From Pseudorhizobium flavum (GTDB lineage Bacteria > Pseudomonadota > Alphaproteobacteria > Rhizobiales > Rhizobiaceae), in the NCBI RefSeq assembly GCF_902502825.2, contig NZ_LR723670.1:2480001-2544000 (forward strand): a stretch of DNA of 64,000 nucleotides, read 5' to 3'. A program made the position numbers and the translations under genes. The notes under the pieces were generated by a model. It was not told where the DNA came from. It saw only the letters and a program-made list of their open reading frames with translations, and made no database searches. This document shows positions 53,042-61,331 of the stretch, piece by piece (position 1 is the first letter of the stretch; each line of letters opens with the position of its first letter).

Positions 53042-54445
53042 CTAGCTCAGCACCCTCCACGCGATCCCCAGGACAGCAGAGGCAAGCAGGACCGTGATCA
53101 CAGACTGCCGGAGGCGGAATAGTGCCAAGGCGGCCAGCAGCGTCAGGATGAGCGAGGGCCAGTCGATGGAATGTAGGATCGGGACGTCCCACCATAGCGG
53201 TCCGAGCGTCAGCGTAGCCACCTCGCGGAACAGCACATGCAGTCCGAACCAAACGGCGAGGTTGAGGATGACGCCGACGACGGCTGCCGTGATCGCGGCC
53301 ATGGCTCCGCTGAGTGCCGCATTACCCCTCATCCTTTCCATGAAGGGTGCTCCGGCAAAAATCCACAGGAAGCTCGGGATGAAGGTGACCCAGGTCGTGA
53401 GCACGGCCGCCAGCGTGGCGGCAGCTAGCGGGTTGATGCTTCCGGGGTCGCGATAGCCTGCGAGGAAGCCGACGAACTGCGTGACCATGATCAACGGGCC
53501 TGGCGTCGTCTCGGCCATGCCGAGCCCATCAAGCATCTCTCCAGGACGTAACCAGCCAAACCCATCAACGGCTTGCTGCGCCACATAGGCCAGGACAGCA
53601 TAGGCTCCGCCGAAAGTGACGACGGCCATCTGGCTGAAGAAGACCCCGAGCTGTGAGAACACGTCGTGTTGACCGAGCCCCAGAAGCAATCCAGCAACCG
53701 GAAGAAGCCATAGTGCCGCCAGCGCCCCTGACGTCTTCAGCGACCATGCAAGGTTCGGCGCAGCGTGAGGCGGGATTTCTTCGCCGAGAAGAGAATCCCG
53801 ATCCTCAAGTATCTTGTCGGTGCCTGCCTTGTGTCCGCCGCCGACGCGGAATGCAGATGCACCCTTGCGGCCGCCGAGGAAGCCGATGACAGCGGCGGCG
53901 ATAATGATCAGGGGGAAAGGCACGTGCAGGAAGAAGATCGCTACGAAAGCTAGACTGGCCAAGCCGACCATCGGGCCGTTCCTGAGCGCCCGACTTCCGA
54001 TCCTGAATACTGCCTGAACTACGACCGCCAGCACTGCGCACTTCAGGCCGAAAAACATCCCCTCGACCACAGTGACATTCCCGAACAAGACGTAGACGTA
54101 GCTAAGAGCCAGGATCGAGACAAAGCCGGGCAGCACGAACAGGAGGCCTGCGATCATGCCCCCCAAGGTCCTGTTGAGGAGCCAACCGATGTAGATCGCA
54201 AGCTGATGGGCCTCCGGCCCTGGCAGGAGCATGCAGTAGTTCAGCGCATGGAGGAAGCGGTGCTCGCCGATCCACCGCTTCTCGTCGACGACGATCCGGT
54301 GCATCACCGCAATCTGTCCTGCCGGTCCCCCGAAGCTCAACGCCGCCACACGAGCCCAGACTTTGACAGCTTCCGAAAGAGGGACAATGTCAGTTTCAGT
54401 CACGGCTTGATCCGCGATTTTTCCGAGGTCAGTCATGTTAGTCAT
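53042..54445 (-). CDS. chrA: Chromate transporter
   Basis: ChrA exports chromate from the cytoplasm. The 467-residue protein is a long-chain ChrA with two homologous halves of about six helices each. The N-half has FGGPAGQIAVMHR near 36-48 and LLPGPEAHQLA near 74, the C-half FGGAYAVLAYV near 278 and ETTPGPLIMV near 315. ATG 54445 overlaps the chrB stop by four bases. Its stop lies 11 bases from the provisional end of the IS66 element. Confidence 0.95.
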   Translation of the reverse strand: MTNMTDLGKIADQAVTETDIVPLSEAVKVWARVAALSFGGPAGQIAVMHRIVVDEKRWIGEHRFLHALNYCMLLPGPEAHQLAIYIGWLLNRTLGGMIAGLLFVLPGFVSILALSYVYVLFGNVTVVEGMFFGLKCAVLAVVVQAVFRIGSRALRNGPMVGLASLAFVAIFFLHVPFPLIIIAAAVIGFLGGRKGASAFRVGGGHKAGTDKILEDRDSLLGEEIPPHAAPNLAWSLKTSGALAALWLLPVAGLLLGLGQHDVFSQLGVFFSQMAVVTFGGAYAVLAYVAQQAVDGFGWLRPGEMLDGLGMAETTPGPLIMVTQFVGFLAGYRDPGSINPLAAATLAAVLTTWVTFIPSFLWIFAGAPFMERMRGNAALSGAMAAITAAVVGVILNLAVWFGLHVLFREVATLTLGPLWWDVPILHSIDWPSLILTLLAALALFRLRQSVITVLLASAVLGIAWRVLS

Positions 54446-55254
54446 CCTTTCCTCGGGTTCGGCCAGTTGTGGCTCTCGCCCGTGGCGTCGCGGCACCAGC
54501 GGTAGAAGGCGTCGTAAAGCGTCAGGCCCGCCTCCAACTGTTCCAGATCATCGTTGAACATGCGCGACAATCCGAGCGATGCCGCCAGCAGACCGGCGAC
54601 CTCCGGAGCAAGGTCCGGTCGTGCCGTATCGGCACCACGAACGATCATGGCTAGATGAAGCAGGGGCTCGGATGTCAGGCAGAACTCCTCGATCATCACA
54701 TTGAATGTGCACAGCTCGCCGCGATGGCTCCAGAAGACATCTTCGATATCGAAAGGCGTCGCGTTGAACCGGTCCGCAACAAGTGCCACCTCGGTCGCGG
54801 GAACGAAAAGGAAGAGTGCCGACGGATCGATAAATCGGCGGATCAACCAGGGACAGGCAATGCGGTCGATCTTGGGTCTCGCCCGGGTCACCCAGACTGT
54901 GCGGCCATGGGCATCTCGGGCAGGAAGCCTGTCGTGCGGAACGAGCAGTTCATGGCTGTCACGCCAGGCTTCGAAGCCGCCTTCCAGAACTTCGGCCTCT
55001 TTGCCTATCGCACGCAGGTAAGCGGCAACGCCGTGGCCGAGCTTCTGCCCTTTCTGGCAGAAGACGATTGCAGGACCGGATATATGAGGTCCCCATTCGG
55101 CCACTCGACGAAAGTCCCGTCGAATGGAGCTGGGAACCAGTCTTGGATCGCTGCCGAAGTCCTCGTCGTTGCGCACATCGATGATGATGGGAAGGTTCGG
55201 CGTCCCCAGGATGCGGTTCAGTTTGTCGGGTGTGATTTCCAGATATGACGGCAT
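54442..55254 (-). CDS. chrB: Rhodanese-ChrB chromate resistance protein
   Basis: A 270-residue two-domain protein. The N-terminal ~110 residues are a rhodanese domain (IIIDVRNDEDF near 26, active-site Cys in VFCQKGQKLGHG near 68-79). The rest is the ChrB C-terminal domain (RPKIDRIACPWLIRRFIDP near 130-148, then FDIEDVFWSHRGELCTF near 170). It thus differs from classical ChrB sensors, whose N-terminal half is DNA-binding; a regulatory or sulfur-transfer/reductive role are both open. ATG 55254 follows GGAGGG. First gene of a coupled chrB-chrA pair. Confidence 0.9.
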   Translation of the reverse strand: MPSYLEITPDKLNRILGTPNLPIIIDVRNDEDFGSDPRLVPSSIRRDFRRVAEWGPHISGPAIVFCQKGQKLGHGVAAYLRAIGKEAEVLEGGFEAWRDSHELLVPHDRLPARDAHGRTVWVTRARPKIDRIACPWLIRRFIDPSALFLFVPATEVALVADRFNATPFDIEDVFWSHRGELCTFNVMIEEFCLTSEPLLHLAMIVRGADTARPDLAPEVAGLLAASLGLSRMFNDDLEQLEAGLTLYDAFYRWCRDATGESHNWPNPRKG

Positions 55255-55310
55255 AGCGCGTCCCTCCGTTTTGCTCGGGTTCAAAGGACGCGATTCTTCA
55301 GCCGTGGCCT

Positions 55311-55367
55311 CGTGGGGTGATCGCAACCCCATGAGGCGGATTTTGCTCCAGCCGCCATTTTTGTCAA
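55311..55367 (-). promoter_or_regulatory. Putative chrBA promoter and operator
   Basis: Reading the minus strand, a consensus -35 box TTGACA (55367-55362) is followed after 17 bases by AAAATC as a poor -10. Downstream lies an imperfect inverted repeat TGGGGTTGCGATCACCCCA around 55313-55331, in operator position before chrB. Composition-based call only. Confidence 0.35.
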
Positions 55368-55389
55368 GCGCCCCTAAACGCGCCGCTGA

Positions 55390-56112
55390 TCACCCGGACA
55401 ACGTGGCCGCTGCCACCAGAAGAAGGATTATGCCAGCCAGTGCCTCAAGCGCCCTTGAGGTTCGCTGCAGGACGTGGGGACGGGCTTCCAGAAGGCGCAC
55501 GAACTGGTTCCGGAACAGGACAGTCAGCAAAGCCACGCTCGCCAGCGTGACAACGATGCCAGCCATCATGGCCAGTGCGAACAGCAACCCGGTTGCGACG
55601 ACCTCATGGAGCACCGCAAAGTTCATGATAAAGAGCGTCAGCGGACAAGGGATCAGCCCGGCCATAAATCCGACAGCCACGCCCTCACGCCCGTCGTGGC
55701 TAGGCCGACGCCCTGCGACGGCACGCCAGATCATCCATAATCCGATCACCCCAAGAAGCCCACGGCTCAGGTGCTCCAGGATGGGGGACGAGCCTGGTCC
55801 GCTCCCGCCGAACATCACGTTCACGAGCGGCAGGGAGAGGAGGACGATGGCGACCGAGACGGCCACATGGGTGACCGACAGCGCTATTGACGCTATTACT
55901 GCTCGCCCGAGACCCACCGAGGACCCGGCAAGATAGGTTGCCAGCAGCGCCTTGCTGTGCCCGGGTGTCATGGCATGGACAGACCCGAAGGCGACGCCCA
56001 TGGGCAGGAAGGCAAGGAATGCTGCCCAGTTTCCCGTCTCGGCGATGGCTTTAATGTTCTCGGCGAAGGTGAGGTAGATTTCCTTCTGGAATCCGACGAT
56101 CCAGGTCCACAT
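55390..56112 (-). CDS. NicO-family nickel/cobalt exporter (RcnA-like)
   Basis: A 240-residue inner membrane protein with six predicted helices. The NicO/RcnA signature GSVHAMTPGHSKALLATYL lies near residues 43-61 and the second one, GFMAGLIPCPLTLFIM, near 148-163. Unlike E. coli RcnA it lacks a long His-rich loop. It is directly adjacent (no gap) to the YqaA-like gene and within the sensor-MFS-YqaA-NicO transcription unit, so export of nickel or cobalt is the expected role. Confidence 0.87.
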   Translation of the reverse strand: MWTWIVGFQKEIYLTFAENIKAIAETGNWAAFLAFLPMGVAFGSVHAMTPGHSKALLATYLAGSSVGLGRAVIASIALSVTHVAVSVAIVLLSLPLVNVMFGGSGPGSSPILEHLSRGLLGVIGLWMIWRAVAGRRPSHDGREGVAVGFMAGLIPCPLTLFIMNFAVLHEVVATGLLFALAMMAGIVVTLASVALLTVLFRNQFVRLLEARPHVLQRTSRALEALAGIILLLVAAATLSG

Positions 56113-56541
56113 TCAGATCAGCCCCAAGGTGACGGCAGCAAGGACGGCATATCGACCAGTCTTTGCGATGCCGACGAGTAGAATGAAGACCGGAAGTGGC
56201 TCCTTCATGACGCCTGCCACCAGAGTGATAGGGTCACCGATGATCGGTAACCAACTCGCAAGCAACGACCAACGTCCGTAACAATGGTACCATTCCTGCG
56301 CACGCGAAAGCTTGTCTTCTCGGATCGGGAACCAGCACCTGTCCTTGAACTGCTCCAGGCCCCTACCGAGGAACCAGTTAATGACTGATCCAAGAGTGTT
56401 TCCAGCTGACGCCACGCCGATCAGCGCCATGATGGAATACGTTTCGCTCATGAGCAGTGCCACCAGCAGTGCCTCAGACTGAGCCGGAAAGAGGGTGGCG
56501 GCGAGGGCCGCCGCTGCGAAGAGGCTCAGATAACCTGCCAT
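56113..56541 (-). CDS. YqaA/DedA-type small membrane protein
   Basis: A 142-residue membrane protein of the VTT/SNARE-associated superfamily (YqaA-like). Visible: FPAQSEALLVALL near 18-30, GNTLGSVINWFLGRG near 47-61, and the re-entrant loop region LLASWLPIIGDPITLVAGVMK near 92-112. Related proteins occur beside metal-resistance genes in proteobacteria. It is separated by one base from the MFS gene upstream and by none from the NicO gene downstream. Role unknown. Confidence 0.85.
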   Translation of the reverse strand: MAGYLSLFAAAALAATLFPAQSEALLVALLMSETYSIMALIGVASAGNTLGSVINWFLGRGLEQFKDRCWFPIREDKLSRAQEWYHCYGRWSLLASWLPIIGDPITLVAGVMKEPLPVFILLVGIAKTGRYAVLAAVTLGLI

Positions 56542-56542
56542 G

Positions 56543-57862
56543 TCAGCGGTGGTGCGGCCACTCGGGATGCAGCCGGTCGATTACGATAGCGTGGCTGTGG
56601 CGATGGTTTCCGCGAGGCGTTCCTTCCTGCAGATGCGGGTCTTGGTCAGGCAGGTCCTCATGGCTGTGCTCGATCTCCTGGTCGGATGACGTGGGCCACA
56701 GAGTGAGTGCAGCAGCAAGCCCTGTTACGGCGATGACGGAGAGGATAAGGGCTGTCTCGCCGAGACCGATTGCGGCTCCCAGCCATCCGGCCAGCGGATA
56801 GGTGATGAGCCAGCAGGCATGCGACAGGGCGAACTGTGCTGAGAACAGGGCTGGACGATCTTCCGGATGCGAGGAGCGCCGCAGCAGGCGTCCCGATGGC
56901 GTCTGAGCGGCGGAGTAACCGATGCCCAGTACGAACCAGATAAGAAGCAGCGAAGAATAGGTCTCGACAAAGGCCGTCGCCACGAGCCCAGCAACCAGAA
57001 TCCCCGAGCCTCCCACCATCACCGGACGGTCAGGCAGTTGATCCAGCAGCCTTGGAAGGGCGAAGGCCGCTAGCATGGAACCGCCCCCGAAGGCCGCAAG
57101 CGCTAGCGCCATGTCCTCCTGCTCCAGGCCGAATTCAGCCTGGACGAAGACAACGGTGTTGACGATGACCATTGAACCCGCTGCAGAGACCGCGAGGCTG
57201 ATCGAGAGCAGTCCCCGCAACCTGGGTGTAGCCAGATAGAGGCGGATACCGCGCGTGGTCCGGTCATAGATGCTGCGGCGCTCGGACTTCGTCGACTTGG
57301 GAAGGACGACCGAGACGACCAGTGCGGCGGAGGCAAGAAAGCCGATCACCGTTCCACCAAACAGGGAATGGAACGAGACGACCGTCAAGAGGGCGGCCGC
57401 CAGTGCCGGGCTCAGCAGGCTTTCCAGATCGTAGGCCAGACGGGAAAGGGAAAGAGCCCGCGTATAATCCTTCTCCTCGGGCAGTACATCGGGGATGGTC
57501 GCCTGGAAGGTCGGCGTGAAGGCGGCAGAGGAAGACTGCAGAACGAAGATCAGGACATAGACCTGCCAGACCTCGGTGACGAACGGCAGGCAAAGCGCCA
57601 CGGCTGCCCGAATGAGGTCGAGGGCAACCAGCATGGGGCGGCGAGGGAGAACTTCCGCGAATGCCCCCGCTACGGGAGCGACACCCACATAGGCGATCAT
57701 CTTTATGGCAAGTGCCGTCCCCAGAACTGCGCCTGCTTCCGCGCCAGCGATGTCGTAGGCAAGCAAGCCGAGGGCGACGGTCGCAAGCCCGGTCCCGATG
57801 AGTGCGATGACCTGCGCCATGAACAGGTGCCGGTAGGTTCGGTTCTTGAGGATGTCCAGCAT
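56543..57862 (-). CDS. MFS exporter with His-rich C-terminus (NrsD/NreB-like)
   Basis: A 439-residue major facilitator with 12 predicted helices. The C-terminal ~45 residues are hydrophilic and rich in His and acidic residues (EIEHSHEDLPDQDPHLQ, then NHRHSHAIVIDRLHPEWPHHR), a metal-binding tail like that of nickel exporters NrsD and NreB. It follows the InrS-like sensor gene by 19 bases, the same pairing as inrS-nrsD in cyanobacteria, which supports nickel (or cobalt) export. Conserved loop AEVLPRRPM lies between helices 2 and 3. Confidence 0.85.
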   Translation of the reverse strand: MLDILKNRTYRHLFMAQVIALIGTGLATVALGLLAYDIAGAEAGAVLGTALAIKMIAYVGVAPVAGAFAEVLPRRPMLVALDLIRAAVALCLPFVTEVWQVYVLIFVLQSSSAAFTPTFQATIPDVLPEEKDYTRALSLSRLAYDLESLLSPALAAALLTVVSFHSLFGGTVIGFLASAALVVSVVLPKSTKSERRSIYDRTTRGIRLYLATPRLRGLLSISLAVSAAGSMVIVNTVVFVQAEFGLEQEDMALALAAFGGGSMLAAFALPRLLDQLPDRPVMVGGSGILVAGLVATAFVETYSSLLLIWFVLGIGYSAAQTPSGRLLRRSSHPEDRPALFSAQFALSHACWLITYPLAGWLGAAIGLGETALILSVIAVTGLAAALTLWPTSSDQEIEHSHEDLPDQDPHLQEGTPRGNHRHSHAIVIDRLHPEWPHHR

Positions 57863-57881
57863 GATACAGTCCGCTCGGTGG

Positions 57882-58163
57882 CTACAGGTACTTCGTGATC
57901 GTCCGGAAGGCGTCGATGGCTTCGCGCTGCTCGCGCCCTAGTGCCCCGACGGAATCTTCAAGACAGTGGTCCAGGTGGTCCTGGATGAGCGTACGTTTGG
58001 CGTTGGTGATCGCCTTCTCGACGGCGTGGAGCTGCTGGGCGATGTCGAGGCAAGGTTTGCCGTCCTCGATCATGGCGATTACGCTTCTGAGATGTCCCTC
58101 GGCCCGCTTGAGCCGCTTGATGATTTCCGGGTGGGATTCGTGTCGATGTTCATGATCAGCCAT
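57882..58163 (-). CDS. Metal-sensing repressor of the CsoR/RcnR/InrS family
   Basis: A 93-residue four-helix repressor. The N-terminus is His-rich (DHEHRHESH). Likely metal ligands are Cys38 (DGKPCLD), His63 and Cys67 (DHLDHC), with the 25- and 4-residue spacing of the C-H-C set of CsoR and InrS rather than the C-H-H set of RcnR; together with N-terminal His this resembles the nickel sensor InrS or the rhizobial DmeR. It is divergent from the His-rich protein gene, and a G/C-tract palindrome lies in between. It should repress both directions until Ni or Co binds. Confidence 0.9.
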   Translation of the reverse strand: MADHEHRHESHPEIIKRLKRAEGHLRSVIAMIEDGKPCLDIAQQLHAVEKAITNAKRTLIQDHLDHCLEDSVGALGREQREAIDAFRTITKYL

Positions 58164-58173
58164 TATGTCCTCC

Positions 58174-58192
58174 TATCCCCCTGGAGGGGATA
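58174..58192. promoter_or_regulatory. Operator of the InrS/RcnR-like repressor
   Basis: TATCCCC-CTGGA-GGGGATA, a perfect 7-bp inverted repeat with a C/G tract flanked by TA-rich ends, the pattern bound by RcnR/CsoR/InrS proteins. It lies 10 bases upstream of the repressor start and 50 bases upstream of the divergent His-rich protein gene. Confidence 0.82.
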
Positions 58193-58242
58193 TTTCAACA
58201 GGCTGTCTTGTCTTGTGTGGTGCACGGAGGTATCAGGACGCG

Positions 58243-58617
58243 ATGCTGCGTCGCTTTCAGAGCCGATTCATGAGGACCTTTGCCGCCGCCATGGCGTGCC
58301 TGGCCGTACTCGTTTATGCCTCTTCGTTCTCAGCGAAGCATGCTCCCAGCCTCCACCTATCGCCGCTGTCTGTTGGGGTGCAAACCCACAGCCATGACCA
58401 AGGGGACCATTCCCACGACGATTGGGACGTCGCCGATCTCGACACGGTCGGCGGCGATCATCACCATGCCGACCACACCCACGAGACTGCCGGGCTGGTC
58501 GGCATGAACGGCGTATCTGCGCCGCCGGAGAAACAGCCAAGCCACCTGGTACTAAGCTTCCCGCTCCTCGGTGGACCTCCCTTCGAGATAGAGCGACCAC
58601 CGCGAACCATAACGTGA
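58243..58617 (+). CDS. His-rich secreted protein (metal binding)
   Basis: A 124-residue protein with an N-terminal signal sequence (hydrophobic core about 12-27, FAAAMACLAVLVYASS). The mature part contains a cluster of His and Asp: HSHDQGDHSHDDWD and GGDHHHADHTHE, about 50-85, well suited to bind Ni, Co, Zn or Cu in the periplasm. The C-terminus is Pro-rich. ATG 58243 has ACGGAGG upstream at 12 bases; an internal ATG at 58270 is possible. It starts the rightward arm of the divergent metal locus. Confidence 0.75.
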   Translation: MLRRFQSRFMRTFAAAMACLAVLVYASSFSAKHAPSLHLSPLSVGVQTHSHDQGDHSHDDWDVADLDTVGGDHHHADHTHETAGLVGMNGVSAPPEKQPSHLVLSFPLLGGPPFEIERPPRTIT

Positions 58618-58666
58618 TCTGACGCCGCCTCAAGCGGCTGGTTCAACACGTTCATGGATATACAGT

Positions 58667-59398
58667 ATGAAAGCACCTCTTAACGGGGGCGTTCTGCACG
58701 GGTCAAATACCTGGCAGGTCGCGCTCCACCTGACGCTTGTCGTCCTATCCCTGCTGCTTCTTGCCAGTACGGCGGCAGCCCATGCAGTGGCTGAGGGCGA
58801 CAAAGGCTACATCCAGGAGATCAGCGGCATCCATCTGATCCCGTTTGTCTACCTTGGCGCGAAGCACATGGTGACCGGATACGATCACCTGTTATTCCTC
58901 TTCGGTGTCATCTTCTTCCTCTACAGGCTGAAGCACATCGGCATTTATGTCAGCCTCTTCGCGGTCGGTCATTCGACCACGATGCTCCTCGGCGTCTATT
59001 ATGGTTGGAACGTCAGCGCCTACCTGATCGATGCCATCATTGGTCTCTCCGTCGTCTACAAGGCCCTCGATAATCTCGGAGCCTTCCAACGGTGGCTCGG
59101 CTTCCAGCCCAACACCAAGCTGGCGACGCTGATCTTCGGCTTTTTCCATGGTCTCGGTCTCGCGACCAAAATTTTGGAATACGACATTGCCGAAGACGGT
59201 CTGATCCCGAACCTCCTCGCATTCAATGTCGGCGTAGAAATCGGCCAGCTCATCGCTCTCGCCGTGATCCTCATCGGCATGAGCTACTGGCGCAAGACCG
59301 CAAGCTTCCTGCGCCACGCCTACACCGCCAACGTCCTGATGATGACCGCCGGATGGGTGCTGATCGGATATCAGCTCACCGGATACTTCGTCTCCTGA
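58667..59398 (+). CDS. HupE/UreJ-family membrane protein
   Basis: A 243-residue membrane protein with a signal-like first helix (about 18-38) and six further helices. The HupE/UreJ_2 signature HLIPFVYLGAKHMVTGYDHLLFL covers about residues 56-78 (quoted in part as GAKHMVTGYDHLLFL), with FGFFHGLGLA near 157 and NVGVEIGQL near 190. HupE/UreJ proteins are implicated in nickel uptake, while relatives occur in metal-resistance loci. Follows the His-rich gene after 49 bases and precedes the anchor protein gene by 21. Confidence 0.87.
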   Translation: MKAPLNGGVLHGSNTWQVALHLTLVVLSLLLLASTAAAHAVAEGDKGYIQEISGIHLIPFVYLGAKHMVTGYDHLLFLFGVIFFLYRLKHIGIYVSLFAVGHSTTMLLGVYYGWNVSAYLIDAIIGLSVVYKALDNLGAFQRWLGFQPNTKLATLIFGFFHGLGLATKILEYDIAEDGLIPNLLAFNVGVEIGQLIALAVILIGMSYWRKTASFLRHAYTANVLMMTAGWVLIGYQLTGYFVS

Positions 59399-59419
59399 TC
59401 CCCAGAAAGGAAGAAACAC

Positions 59420-60094
59420 ATGTTCAATTCCCAAGCACCCAAGCCTGAAGACCTGCCTACTTCCTCCCAGCTCGCCAAATCGACGGTCATCTCTGCGGTT
59501 GCTGCCGCAGCGATCCTGGTGACGGTTGTCCTGCCATCGGAATACGGGATCGACCCGACCGGTCTCGGTTCGGCCATGGGACTCACCGAGATGGGTGAAA
59601 TCAAGGTGCAGCTCTCGGAGGAGGCCGAGATGGACCGGCAGGCTGATGAGGCTCAGCAGATTCCCTCTCAACCGGCGGCATTACAACCGTCCCCGCAGCC
59701 GGTGCCTCAGCAAGGCTCCAGTATCCTGAATCGGATCATCCGGGAGTTCGGAATATCGGCCGCCTACGCACAGACCGCTGCCAGACAGGATGAGGTCTCG
59801 ATCACCCTTCAACCCGGCGAAGGAGCGGAGGTCAAGCTGGTGATGATGAAAGGAGCACAGGCCAACTATTCCTGGACGGCCAATGGTTCAAAGGTGAATT
59901 TCGACACCCACGGCGACGGTGGGGGCGAAAACATCAGCTACGAGAAGGGTCGAGGCGTTGCCGAGGATAGCGGCGTTCTGGAGGCAGCCTTCGACGGCAA
60001 CCATGGTTGGTTCTGGCGCAACCGAACCGACGGCCCCGTAACAGTAACGCTGAAGACGGATGGTGCCTACAGCGACATCAAAAGGATGATGTAG
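59420..60094 (+). CDS. Membrane-anchored periplasmic protein of the metal locus
   Basis: A 224-residue protein with one N-terminal transmembrane helix (about 20-40; STVISAVAAAAILVTVVLP), a Pro/Gln-rich linker (near 75-100) and a compact C-terminal domain (about 120-224) starting EVSITLQPGEGAEVKLVMMKG and ending DGPVTVTLKTDGAYSDIKR. Similar 'transmembrane anchor' proteins accompany HupE/UreJ-type genes in nickel/cobalt loci of proteobacteria, but no function is assigned. Last gene of the rightward arm; GGAAGGA-type ribosome binding site. Confidence 0.75.
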   Translation: MFNSQAPKPEDLPTSSQLAKSTVISAVAAAAILVTVVLPSEYGIDPTGLGSAMGLTEMGEIKVQLSEEAEMDRQADEAQQIPSQPAALQPSPQPVPQQGSSILNRIIREFGISAAYAQTAARQDEVSITLQPGEGAEVKLVMMKGAQANYSWTANGSKVNFDTHGDGGGENISYEKGRGVAEDSGVLEAAFDGNHGWFWRNRTDGPVTVTLKTDGAYSDIKRMM

Positions 60095-60191
60095 CAATAA
60101 CTGCACAACGAGGCTCCACCCGACAGGGTGGGGCCATGCTATGACCGCTTGTGGCGCGATCTTGCCATGACGTCTTCCGGCCCAAAGCGGA

Positions 60192-60218
60192 CAAAAAAGC
60201 CTGCCCCGAGGGGCAGGC
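60192..60218 (-). terminator. Rho-independent terminator of the EamA transporter gene
   Basis: On the minus strand GCCTGCCC-CTCG-GGGCAGGC (60218-60199) is followed by TTTTTTGT. It lies about 50 bases after the stop of the gene at 60267. Confidence 0.85.
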
Positions 60219-60266
60219 AAGGTCCGCTCTGGGAGTATAGTAGAGCGGGGGGGAACTTTCGCTGCG

Positions 60267-61214
60267 CTATTCGTGAGGAACCGCTGCCTCAGGAACAGCA
60301 CGCTTGTTTGAGACAGCCAAGGCTAGGCCAACCAGGATGACGGCCACTCCCGCGACGAACAACGGGCTGAGCTGATCGCCGAACATGAAGGAGGCAGCGG
60401 TGATCCCGAAAACCGGTTGAAGGTACTGGACGCTCGCCGCAACCCGCGCTGGAACGGCCCGGAGAATATAGAGCCACAGCAGAAGGCCAGCGGCCGTTAC
60501 CATCACGCCTAGATAAATCGCAGCCCATATGGCTTGCGCCGTGACTTCATAAGAAGCGCCTGCCATCTCATATGCTGCCAAGGGCAGGATTGCGATGAAA
60601 CCCGCGAATGCGTTCCAGGCCGCGACAGGAAGCGTGCCGTACCTGTCCGTCAGTTCGGCGCTCCAGATGTAGTAGAACGCAATGGCGAGTGCCGAGACGA
60701 GCATCCACATGACGCCTGCCATCGTGGTCTTCGATAAGTCATCGACACCGGAGCCGCTTCCCACTGCCACCAGAGCAATACCGCCGAAGGCAGCTAGAAG
60801 CCCTGTCCAGTGTCGTCTCGCTACAGGTTGCCCTAGACGTACCGAGGCAAAGATAACGATGAAGATGGGGATGGTGGCGGAGATGATGGTGCCGACGGAT
60901 GCGGAGGTGCCTTGCACCCCGAAGGACTGGGCGACGTTGCCAAGCGTAATGCCCATCACTCCAAGCGCGATGATACTGGGAACGGCTCGAAGCGGAACCC
61001 GAAGCCGACCTGCAGCGAGGATCAGCAGTAAAGGGACGGCCACGAGGAACCGCAAGGCGGTGAACATAAGCGGAGGGACGGTCTCCAAACCAAGCTTGGT
61101 GATCGGGATTGATAGTCCCCACATCACGGCCAGCAGCAGCATCGCGAGGACGCTTCTGGCAGAAGCAACAGGCTTAGGGGCCGTGATACCTGCCATAGAA
61201 AGGCTGTTAGTCAT
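60267..61214 (-). CDS. EamA/DMT-family transporter
   Basis: A 315-residue inner membrane transporter with ten predicted helices in two EamA repeats (about 22-150 and 165-300). Opening motif LAVMWGLSIPITKLGLETVPPLMF-like (about 30-50), and a C-terminal ILVGLALAVSNKRAV. It diverges from the LysR gene at 61332; such EamA-LysR pairs are usually regulator-exporter units for an amino acid or related metabolite. Unrelated in detail to the other EamA gene at 40 kb. Confidence 0.9.
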   Translation of the reverse strand: MTNSLSMAGITAPKPVASARSVLAMLLLAVMWGLSIPITKLGLETVPPLMFTALRFLVAVPLLLILAAGRLRVPLRAVPSIIALGVMGITLGNVAQSFGVQGTSASVGTIISATIPIFIVIFASVRLGQPVARRHWTGLLAAFGGIALVAVGSGSGVDDLSKTTMAGVMWMLVSALAIAFYYIWSAELTDRYGTLPVAAWNAFAGFIAILPLAAYEMAGASYEVTAQAIWAAIYLGVMVTAAGLLLWLYILRAVPARVAASVQYLQPVFGITAASFMFGDQLSPLFVAGVAVILVGLALAVSNKRAVPEAAVPHE

Positions 61215-61331
61215 CGTTCGTCGGCTTATTTGGTGGAAGCGTGCGTTGCTGTCATTCCTATGTTACGGATCAAACCGCTGACAAACGATACCTTCTCACA
61301 GGACGCGTGATCTGCCTTCACGCATGAGGCT

